A stretch of 64,000 nt of DNA from Branchiostoma belcheri. Lineage: Eukaryota > Chordata > Leptocardii > Amphioxiformes > Branchiostomatidae. Under the pieces are notes generated by a model, which saw only the letters and a list, made by a program, of their open reading frames with translations, was not told the DNA's origin and searched no databases. Made by a program: the position numbers and the translations under genes. Shown here in pieces: positions 12,601 through 24,600 of the stretch (the stretch's first letter is position 1; every line of letters starts with the position of its first letter). The stretch lies in contig NW_017802736.1 in NCBI RefSeq assembly GCF_001625305.1, positions 431,047 to 495,046 of the forward strand, read 5' to 3'.

Positions 12601-15600
12601 GTAACTACAATGTATACAGGCCAACACTTGCCCGGGAGCAAATGCAGTAGATGTCTTCACCACAATCCCCCGTACCAAAAATGGACCTCCATGTAACCCC
12701 CTCCCGCACAAATGGACTGTTCCTAAATCACGCCTGTCCCTCAACAGAGACGAGGGGCGCCACAGACTTTCTGCAACCTATGATCCACTGCTCATGGAGT
12801 CACGTGTGTTATCTGTGTGACGTCACGGAAGCGGTGGATTGCTCATTCCTTGACAAAGACTGGAGTTGTACAGTCGAAAGTTTGGGTGAGTCCAATTTGT
12901 TGTGTTGGAAATTGCAGTTTAAACTTGCTTCATAATGCTTTCTACCGACACAGATGAACTTTCAAGATAAAAAACATTATAAATTGAAACACATATAAGA
13001 AAAGTCTGGGGGTTGTTGCAATGCCATGACATACATGTACTACATTTCAGGTTATAATTGGCTCAAAAGCGAAAGGGCTAAATCAACCTTATCAATGAAA
13101 GTGGCACAAAACAAGTCATCATCCAAAAAAGATGCATGTATTTTTCTACCTATGGTATCAGGAGTGAAATATAATGACCTGTTGACAAAAGGCTTATACA
13201 TGTACATGTATGTTCATCATGATTATACAGTATACCAGTTATGGAGGTGGTACTCACATCTTGATCTAATACAGTACATGAGTTGTTCCCTGTCAATATG
13301 CTCAGTCAGGATGTGTGCGACTCTGTAGTTCCCCTCGGCACATACAGCACTGTACATTTTCAGTGTTCCAGCATGGAACCTACAGTAAAAACACATGTTA
13401 AGGGCATTACCATCATCCATCACAATATGTCTAGCTCTATTGTGATCAATTTACCACAGGATAAATGGGGATACATTTCATTTCTTAAAAAATCATTAAA
13501 AGAGTCAAGGGATGTAACTTCTAGAGCTACAGTACTGTAAGTTATAGTAATGTTTACTGCTAATCATCATTCAATTTTTCCTGCTAATTTTTTTTCAGGA
13601 AAAGGAGAAAAAATGATATAACATGTGATTATTCTATTCTAAAAACTTGCCCTAAATTTTAACTTCTTGGGTTAGATTTTTTCGAACTAGTCCAGAATTA
13701 GGGGTAGGTCGGAATTAGGGCACCCCCCGTTAATTGGTTTATACCAGTCCCATACATTGGGGTGATATTTGACCCAAATCCATGTTCACGTTTGATACCT
13801 GCCTATTCCACCAGGAGGATGCAGTGACGTAGTGTGTCACTAATCTAATTAACTGGCTATGAAATCACTACTCTGTTAACGTTAGTACATACATGTGTAA
13901 AAGAATATCTCCACGAAAAGAAAAGTATGAAGGGAAACCCGGAGGATGACTAATCACCTGAGAGAAGTCAGTAGGCTGTTGTCTGCATGTCAGTCCATCT
14001 GCATCACCACATTCATCATATTGTATTCGGAAGACATGTACTACATGTATGTACAATGTAGAACTAGACTAAATTAGATTTAGTGGACAGCCTACATGTA
14101 CGTCACCACTGCATGGTATCAAACGTGAACATGGATTTGGGTCAAAATATCACCCCAATGTGTACAGGACCTGTATAAATGAATGAATGATCTTTTTGGC
14201 TGTATGGCTATGGCAAATAGGATTTTGGGTTGAAAGGCACCAAAAGTGAAATTACTTAACTTGTTCTTTTAAGTCTCTGACGTCTTCGAAGTCTATGCGC
14301 CAATCTGTCTGAATTATACCATCACAATTCTTTTAAAATAGGGGTTAGCAGGTCCAGATAAGATGGATGATTCTGGTTTCTATAGTACGCCAACATGTCA
14401 AGGGGTCACTGTGGTTGTGTTTGTGTGTGTGCTGGCACCTACATGTATAGCTCTTGAGGCTTGAATGTACTCAATCACTCAACACTACATGCATGTATCA
14501 TTTCCAATGATTTTTGGAAAAGAGCTAACCTCAAGAGAATTTCATCATCAATCAGCTCCAGGAGATCCACACATTTGTGTTCCTCAGGAATGTAACAGGC
14601 CATAAATTGCACTGGAGGGAAAAAGAGAAACAGCCATACACAAATATGTCTTATAGTCACAGTCTTTTCATCATTTGCTGTAAAATACATATCAGATGGT
14701 AGACTTACAATATTGCAGGTTACAGAAAAAAAGAATTTCGAGCTCAGGCCTGCACTAATTCGTCAACTGCACAGTATTTCTGAACACTTAAGATGGCAGT
14801 GCAGGTTATCTATCCATATGGGCTTCCACTGTACATGTACATGTAATGTTTCCATACAAAGGGATAGGTACTCTGCATTGAACAGATACAATATGTATGA
14901 ATGCACTGTATCATGTTTTATTGTGTTGATTGTGATGTTGCAAGAAGAACTAATAATAATAGTAAAGGATTATATCTGACCAGGCTCTATACACTCCATG
15001 TGATATCCCTTGGTTGGAGACTCTTTGAAGCTGCGCACGTCTAGGCACTTGGCTGGCATTCTCTTCCAGGAGGTCGGCTTGAGCAGCTGCATCTCCACCC
15101 TGGCTGGGCACTGAGGCACAGGGTTACCAGCCTCACTCTTGAAGTAGACTGCAGACAGCGGCAGGCAGGTCTGCAAATAACAGAAACAGTGAACACCAAG
15201 AGGGTACAGGAAGTGTGTATAAACATGTGGATTCCCTATTTGGTAAGTTATATTTCATTACCAATCTACTATCATTCAGTGGCCTCATTAGGGGCATGAC
15301 AAAAAAGGTATACAGAGAAACATCAAGTTAAAGGTATGCAAGCTTCTATCTTGAATGTCATACGTATGTTTGTCTATCCCCCAAAATGATTCAGAAGTTG
15401 TTTGCTCTTTTTAGCTTATTTTCAAAAATGCCCTATCAGCTACAACATAGCTGTAATTTATGGGAATCACTTAAAACAAGCAGCACTTTAATTATGGAAA
15501 AACACTTTAATTATGGACTCCTCGCTAATAACTCTAAATTGCTTTACCCAATTAGGTTTATATTTTTTCTGAGTACATAGTAGAAGGTGACAAATATGTG

Positions 15601-18600
15601 GAGTGTGTTAATTAGTCCCTAGGGTATAGTCCAATTATACATAATTATACATGATTATACTATATTTATCTATAATCATGTATGATTATACATATTAGTT
15701 TTTCCATTATACATAATTATGTATATCCCTTTTGTATCATTATACATAATTATGTATATCCCTCTTGATCATTATACATAATTATGTATATTCCTTTTGA
15801 TCATTATACATAATTATGTATATCCTTTTAACCATTATACATAATTATGCATATCCCTTTTAACCATTATATATAACTATGCATATCCATTTTGGTTATT
15901 ATATATAATTATGCATATTAATTTTTACCATTATACCATAATATATGACTTTTNNNNNNNNNNNNNNNNNNNNAATTTTTTGTCGCCATGCCATTGTTAC
16001 GATGTAGGTGCACAAATCAGCATTTAAACTGCTTTCGATAGGCAATTATGGATAGCATTACCAAAAACTTTGGCAAGAGGGGGTAAGAATTCGTTCTATG
16101 TAAAGGAAAAGGTTGACATGGATAGCATTAGCAAAACTTTGGCAAGAGGGCTAAGAATTTGTTCTATGTAAAAGAAAAAGATGACATGGATAGCATTAGC
16201 AAAAACTTCAGTTAACATTGGTATCAATAAATTGAAGTAGTGTAGCACTTACTTGCTATAGTCAGTATTAAAGACCACATGACACCAAAATATAACCTTA
16301 TCTAATTCTGTATCTGTATTTGTTTAGATGGTATAGCTGCCTCTCGGCGTAACACACCAGCTTCGCAGGCATGCGGCGCGGCGGCAGCTGGCTACATTAC
16401 ACCAAACGACTTGTTACACCTATTTTATTACTATTGTTCATAACAATAAAATGGCTATAGTTATACATAGTGGTCATGAGGGTTATGTATCGTTATGAAT
16501 AATAGCCAAAAGTCATATATATGGTATAATAGGTAAAAATTAATATGCATAATTATATATAATAACCAAAATGGATATGCATAGTTATATATAATGGTTA
16601 AAAGGGATATGCATAATTATGTATAATGGTTAAAAGGATATACATAATTATGTATAATGATCAAGAGGAATATACATAATTATGTATAATGATCAAGAGG
16701 GATATACATAATTATGTATAATGATCAAAAGGGATATACATAATTATGTATAATGGAAAAACTAATATGTATAATCATACATGATTATAGATAAATATAG
16801 TATAATCATGTATAATTATGTATAATTGGACTATACCCTAGGGACTAATTAACACACTCCACATATTTGTCACCTTCTACTATGTACTCAGAAAAAATAT
16901 AAACCTAATTGGGTAAAGCAATTCAGAGTTATTAGCGAGGAGTCCATAATTAAAGTGTTTTTCCATAATTAAAGTGCTGCTTGTTTTAAATTAAAATTCA
17001 ACCATAACCAATAGCATAGAATTCAACCAATAGAATTCAACCTCTAAAACCCAGAGTTGTTTTTCTCCTGAGTGTTTGTAAACTTAGTGTTGTCCTCACC
17101 TTACTCTTCCCCAGCTCAACTTGCACCATGTCATGAGCTGAAGGATCACAGAAAACTGCAGGAAACACCTTCATACCTGGTTCCACCTGCAATGGACCAT
17201 GGGACAGGCAGTTATTGGTATGGTTACATGTACATGTACAATGTCATGTAAACACAAGATTAAGGATGCCAACTGTGACATTACGTTATGTAACTGGCAA
17301 ATATCTTGACAAGACTAGTACACTTCCATAATTGATTGTTCCTGGTGCATGCATGTAGTTCTAGGTGGGGTAAGAATCAATTTTTGTCCACTAACAAATT
17401 AGTACATCTAGGTTCTGAAGGTATAATAATTATAATGATTGACCTGGAAGGTGGTTGTGAGCTCTTTGCCATAGGCAGAGAAGGACAGAACTCCAGTGGC
17501 CACGTTAGCCATGCAGCCAATGACGAGACCTCGCTTAGCTCCCTCTGGGCCCATGGCTGCCGCGTAGTCACCAGCACAGATCATAAAGCAGTTCTGCCGG
17601 GTAATTCTGTCCAATGGTAAAAATCCTTATATATAAATTAACCAACAATTCCAAATAAATAAGTTGAATCCAAAGAAGAAATTATTCAAGGAAAGCATAT
17701 TCCACTCCATCTCCTTCCCCATTCCAAAATGGACTGTACAATATCAACCTTTTCCAAGTAGTGCTCCTTATTATTAAGTGTTTCAATACCCCCCCATGTA
17801 GTGAGTTATACAGTGCTTCATAGTTACAATTCTTCTCGAAACCCTTATACAGTGCTTTTGAGTAAAAGATATGAAAAAAGATAAAAGATATGGTTTTCAA
17901 TAAGTGTGTTATCAAAATCCCCTACAGCTAGTGCTTTTTATTATAATTCTTGAAACCCCCATGTGGTGCTTTTTAGTAAATGTGTTCTACATCGTAGAAA
18001 CCCTCATTTTAAAAGTCCTTTTTAGTAAAAAGTGTTTTCAAAATCCGAAGTTTGATGTTTTGATGTTTTATTAGAAATCCATTAGATTAGAATGATTAAA
18101 CATCTAACCTATTCTTCCTGGATTCATAATATACATAGTCATTACAAATTCACAATACGTATTTACAAATTAAGATGATAACATACATGTAACATATTCA
18201 TGACACTTAACATAACATAACTAGCATACAACAGTACAGAGCATTTAAAAGTAACTAAGGCCACACCGACTTGATGTTATGGATGACATCCGCGCCCGCA
18301 CTGATTTTCGCCTGTCTCTAGGCCTGGGTACTCCATAATAGTTAGCGACAACGTGGAGCCGGAGGATGGCACCCAGGCTACCGAAGCTCCACAACTCAAG
18401 AACTCAGTACATACGTACAGTGCCGACTCATAAATCCCCCAAAAAGCCGGCGTGCGCTGTCTTGTCATATAGGAGTACGGCTCTAGTATGTACTGCCACA
18501 AATTCACAATACCAGCTTTGTATTCGTGTTGTTTAGTAGCAGTTTTATTTTTGGCCGGAATTTTTTTTTTTTATGCGTGCACTAGTTTAGGGGTCTTCAG

Positions 18601-21600
18601 AGGATGTCATCCATAAAATTAAGTCGGTGTGGCCTAATACTTAGCAGCACGCAACAATTAAGGATTGTTTTTTGGAAGTCAGAGGTCAGATTACAATGTT
18701 ATAGTATTTAGCACCTAGCTAGTGCATGTACATTACCACCAGTGCTTTAAGGGTTGGTTTAAACTTTTATCTATCTTGTATGACAACATATCATTTATGG
18801 ATTTTTATGTAGATACCTATGGGGTCATGAATTGATGTTGCACAACTGTGATGTGCAAGTGGGCTTCTATCACGTGGTGAGCACGGGCGGGGCACGACCT
18901 GTCTTAGCCAATCACAGTGTAAGCTTGATCCGCCCCAGCCAATCGTAGTGCAGATCTAAACGTGCTCTTTTGGACTAATTTTTTGGTAAGTTGTTCGAAC
19001 CTTTTTGAAACAAATTTTTATTTTGAGGCTAACGCCTTCAGGATGGCCTCCCGGGGGCTTTTTACCGTAGTCAGAGAAATGGAAGCCATCTTGTTGAAAG
19101 ATTAAGTTCAAACATGAGATTCATGGGGGTCTATATGACCCGTAGTTGATCTTTTGTGTTTGTTTGTTTGTTTGTTTGTTTGTTTGTTAGAAAAAAGGAT
19201 CACAGAGATTCTATTGTAATCCAGACCAAACTGATTTAGTAAAAAAACAACAGAATACGCATGTTCATTTCTCTACAACAATGTACAAATGTATCTCTGA
19301 CGAAGGCATGAGATCTCCGACCTCTACTTGAGTTTCGGGGAAAAGTAAAAACATGGTTTTTCGAAAAAAACGGCAAAGATAATAACGAAGATTGCTTTGT
19401 TATTAGAAAAACTACTGGAACTCGTGATTAGCCCCACACTTTTAACAAAGGCCTGTGCTAGCCCTTATTGTTTAAGCAATTAGGATATGTTAGGTTTTAT
19501 TCTACATCAGGCCTTATTCAACACATATTTTACTTGTTTGTTATTTTTGTAGTTTGCCATACATTGTACCATGTGCAAGTGTCATACAATAAAGTTCTTC
19601 TTCATATGTAATGCATTGAATAATGGTCAACTGGCATTACACACAGTTCCAATGAAGAGAGACTGCAAAATGTTGGCATTGTAATATATTAGAGAAGAAG
19701 ACAAAAAGAAGACCTACGTCTCATAGACATTGCCATGCTCGTCACCCATGGTGCAGGTAACTTGTCTGATCTTCAGAGGATCAAAATCTCTCTCGTACTG
19801 GTGAAAGTCAGTTGTACAGTAGCCCACGTACACCTGATTTGGGTCCTGTTGTGGGAAAATCCTGACAGCCCAGTAGTATGTGGTAACCTACAGGAAATGA
19901 CAGGGATAAACACTACAGCCAAGAAAAGCCAGCTAGTACCTGACTAGTATAATTATACTATTATATAATGATGCATATGTATAGTACTTGAACAGTGCAA
20001 CAGGGTGCAACGGGGTATCTCAGAAATCTTGGTGTTAGGATTTCCTTTATACTTTTCTTGATTATACATGTACATACCGTAAGGTATTTTTCTTTCCTAC
20101 AATATCGTTTTGGTAGCTAATTCTGGGTGATGGGTTCAATTGCACAATGCAAATTTTTTGTATAATTTTTCATTGCAAAATCCTTTTATCCCGTAACATT
20201 TATTAACTTATGCAGCTCAGATATGAGAGGTTAAGGAAAGTAAAATTCTGCTGTTCTTGTACATGTAACGTTGCATATTGTAGCTACTAAGAGAGATATC
20301 CTTTGTGGATTCCCATCCACAGTACACTGGGTGCCATCCATTTTGTAACGGGACTCCTTTGCACTCGCTAGCCCCCAAAAAACAGAGTAGCGAGTGCAAA
20401 GGAGCCTGGGTACAAAACAGATGGCACCCAGGCTACACACAGTGCTTTTTCTTCAATCAGATTATTTCCTGAAAGAGACGGTTGCTAAACTTGAGGGTGT
20501 GAAGAATCAAAACCCAAAACAAACTGGGGTGTGCTTGCTTAATCTCCAAGCAAGTATGAAGCCAATCCAGCTAAATCCAGACAAATGCAACTGAAAACTA
20601 GAGTTTGTGAAACACAAGCCTTCGTCAGGCACATTTATTTTTAGTGTTACTTGGTGTAAACTTTAAAGTTGTTATGTTTAACAAAAGGGTTATTTTTTGT
20701 AGGCGTTTGTGTGTTTGGTGTGTGTGTCTGCCGTTTGTCAGATTGTGATGACGATAAGTTGAAATGGCTTTGTGGCATTTGGAGGTAAATTGAAGGAATG
20801 TCATACTTGGGGTAGTGGGAAGTTAAGTGAACTAGTATTCTTTGGTTTTTGAGTACTGATGCCACATACTATTAGATTCTTGTCTTTGAGCCATAATCTG
20901 ATCACACATCTATGTACATCAGTCTGATTTCTTACAGACTACAACTTGCAATGTTTAAGTTTGAGAGACAATTGTATCACTATAATCAATAGGGTTCTCC
21001 TCAGTGCAGCACCCCAAGCGACATGACTATATTTCATCCATACCATGATATGGACTATAGAAAGGCCGACATTTGCTCAGGAGCAAAAACAGCATATTTC
21101 AGTCCATCTTCCTCCTCATTCCAAATGGACTATTCCATTGCAACCTTTTCCATCCAGTTTCAAGTGTTTCAATACCCAAAGTCTGTACTGCAAAAATGAA
21201 GCATTCCAAGATCTGATCTGATCCCACAATGCAAGATTTTTAAGAATGGACTTTTCAAAAGATACAAATGTACGTTTACCTGGTGCAATATGGAGAGCCC
21301 AGTCCGAAATAGAATTTCCCGAATAGACTTCAGATGCAAGAAGGGAATCTTCCCATGCCCATGCAAAATGTACCATTCCAGAATTGTCTTTGCCTGGACT
21401 TTTCCAAGATCACCCGAGTCCAATGCACATTCCCCATTTTGAAAAATTGACTCCAAATTTATATCTGGGCAAGATTACTCATTCCAAGATCATCTCAAAT
21501 TTGACCCCCATGCCAAAATTCAGGTCTCTTCGTCCAAAAAAGAAAGTTAAGTCCATTTGTACCAAGTCTGGCTTCCTGTCCAGTCAACAACTGCTTGTAT

Positions 21601-24600
21601 TCCTAGAAGCTAAAAAAAGTTAATTGATATTAGACCTTAAGAAGCAATTAATTCAGTGTTCCAGATTCAAAACCCTGACTACAACAGTTACTGTAGATGC
21701 ATGTGGGTAATACCACAGCATCCCACCTATACAGTATTTGTACCCTAAGGCTTTCATTTTCATTCAAAGAAAACCTTTTTTCAAGTGCCACCCTCAGTCC
21801 GTTTCATAGCTTTTGTCAAGAAAGGTATGTTTTCAGTTATGACCACAGCTGATCACTATAAGCCTGGTGGAGCAGCTGTGGTGTGGGTCTGTACATGTAT
21901 GTACATCATAACTTGAGTATTTGTGCATTTGTCAATAATTTTTTGTATGTATACAGCATAACTCGAAAATTTGTGAATGGATCTTAAATGATACTTGGTA
22001 GGTGAGCAACAGTTATTGAAACAAAGTTTAAGTTCAAAATGGTTATCCTATCATGTTCTTATGCTGTTGAAGAGAGTACTTTTGGGTTTTTGTATACAAC
22101 ATAACTCGAGGAAACATGGATGGTTATTAATAATATTTATTGGTTAAGAAGGGATAGGAAAGATGCAGGTCAAGTTCGATAATGGGCCTCCTAGTGGCTG
22201 TTTTAGGTATTGTAGCACAAAGTTTGAGGTAAAACTTTCCACAAGTGTCAGGTGAATGATTTTTGAGTAGTGGATAGCTGTTGGAGATGGGAGCAAATTG
22301 TGTGATTTGGGGACTTCTAGCAGCTTGTTTGGAACTGTAGTGGATGTTTTCCTTTTTTAAATTCTTAGTCTGTAATTCTGTTCTTTGTGAATGAAATTCA
22401 TTTTTATATGTCTAGACTTTATGTAATGATTAACATATACAGATGTACGTAGTTGGCCCAATAACCTTTCCCTCACAGTTCACACCAGTTGAACATGCTA
22501 GTATAATGTCACAGAATCAACTTAACGAATGACAAATGCACAGGGAGAAACATAAGCTTTTAATAGTCCATTTCATCCGTCCATTGGCAACAACAATGAC
22601 TACATTTTTAAATGTTAAAACAATATAAAAACAAAATATCTACACCTGACGAAATCACGTGTTTCACAAACTCTGAAAAAAAAATTTGTGCCAAAGAAAA
22701 CTGTGCCTTACTTTGCTCCAGTCAGGTTCTTCCTCCTCAGGTTCAGCTGGTGTTGCAGGTGATTCAGGCTCCATGATGACAGAGGCTGGTCTCTTTCTCT
22801 TCAAGAGGGTATCAAGGGGTTTCTTCTTCGGCTTCTTTTCCTTGGAGGTGTCCAGTTCCCCCATCCTCTCTAGAGACTTCTCTGCCAACATCTTGAGCCT
22901 GTCCCTCTCTGTCATGTCATCCTTGAACTTGGGTTTCTCTTCACTAAACTGTCCTTCTTTGCTCTTAACAAGAGCTTCAAAATCGGTATCAACTGAAAAA
23001 AGCAGAGAAGTTCATATACACAGTGAATGTCTTGAAGGAAGAGCAGTGATGTTTACAATGTATGTAAACTAGTAATAATGTAGTAGTCACTGTAGTAATA
23101 ATAATGAAGTATAATAAAATAATACAAACAAAATTGCCTTCAAGCCACACCATCTTAATTTGTTGGTTCTCAGATTTGCTTCTTAATCTTGTTCTGATGT
23201 GCAAAAAAAGATTCTGATTCTGAATCAACTCAAGAATGCTCATATTTTGCCCCCAACAGTTGAGGAAAGTCCTTTTCTTCCTAGTTGTTGCAGTTTTTCC
23301 ATCTATCAATGCAGTGGTTTGATTAAAAGTTCAAAATTTGTTGTTACCTTCGCCAAGAAGGTTATGTTTTCAGAGGCGTTCGTGTGTGTGTCTGTCTGTG
23401 TGTCTATCTGTAAACACGATAACTCGAGAAGGTTTTAATGGTTTGTCTTCATACTTGGTAGGTGGGTAGGTCTTGATGAGACCTAGAAATGATTAGATTT
23501 TGGGCCCCCTGGCAGCTTGTTGTGGTACTGCAGCGGAACAGTTTTGATATTTCATGATCTAGACATGCTAGGGTCACGAAATTTGGATGGTAGGTAGCTC
23601 TTGTGCTGGGGAAGGTAGCTTCTCCTCCTCCTCCTGCCATTTCTTTAAATGGATTCAATTTCTTCACTTTTGATCTGAATGACATCAAATTTGGCATGAA
23701 GGTGGAACCCTGGTACTAAAATCAAATCACCTGCAATTTGGTATGGGGATATCTTGGATATATGTCTACAAAATTCATTCAAGCTTTGACATACACCACT
23801 TTAAAATTGTGAAAAATCGGGCTTATTGGCTATTTTCAGAAAATAAAATGTATATTTTTTGCTCCTATGCCCTAATATTAAATCCTAACTAGAGGTCGGA
23901 GATCTCATGTCTTCGTCAGAGGTACATCGGTCTAGAGAAATTAACATGCGTATTCTTCACTCTTTTTAATAATCAATTTGGTCTAAAGAACAAAAGAATC
24001 TCTGTACTATTTTTATGGTACAGAACACCCTGAAACGGTTTGCCGCAGATTATACAGATGCGTCGTCACCCGTGTTAGCCCCCCCCCCTACATTATTTGA
24101 GTTTGGACTGTTACTGGAAAAAAAAACGTTCAAGAAATTCTTACTGTGTTGAAAGTGTCACGACAGTGCCGCAAAATATAATAAGAGAAGATGTTATAAA
24201 GGAAAGAATCAGAACAGGGTGACTACTGGCTGCTGTTTTGTTAATTTGTCTTTATGACAAATAGAAGACTTGTGTTCTTTGTGTCCTAACATTTGTACTT
24301 CTACAGTTAGTATATTCCAAATCTAGGCATCTCATTTTTCGGCCCTTCGTGTTTTTACGGCGCGCTTGCCTTAAATTTAAGGTAATTAGATTTAAGGTCT
24401 CCAGTGGACGTCATCCATAGCAATTACTTGGTGTGGCCGTAGAAAATAACCTGACATATGTCCAACCTATCCTCCCCCTGCTGAAGTTATAGTACAATCC
24501 CTCAATGTAACGTCATTTGATCCCATCCCATTATGGGGTTCCCCGGCTATATCCAGCTGTCGGCTGTCTCCAAGCAGATGTAGGTGGGGGATAAACACAA

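Larger units (their letters stand above)
15471..16989. mobile_element. 1.5-kb foldback element flanked by TTAA
   Basis: Near-identical inverted arms run from TTAAAACAAGCAGCACTTTA inward to about 15953, and from about 16511 to the complementary end at 16989. The outermost four bases are TTAA on both sides. Each arm holds about seven tandem ~32-bp units (15703-15933; mirrored 16524-16760) built on TACATAATTATGTA, itself a palindrome. The ~0.5-kb centre has a 20-N gap, 2.4 tandem 69-bp units and a GC-rich segment (16335-16390). No transposase frame is visible, so it is non-autonomous; TTAA would suit a piggyBac-type duplication, but the ends lack the usual CCC. Confidence 0.88.

Noticed and set aside
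15703..15933. CRISPR-like array of ~32-bp repeats
   Set aside because: Units abut without unique spacers, are palindromic, and are mirrored in the other arm of a foldback element in an animal gene.
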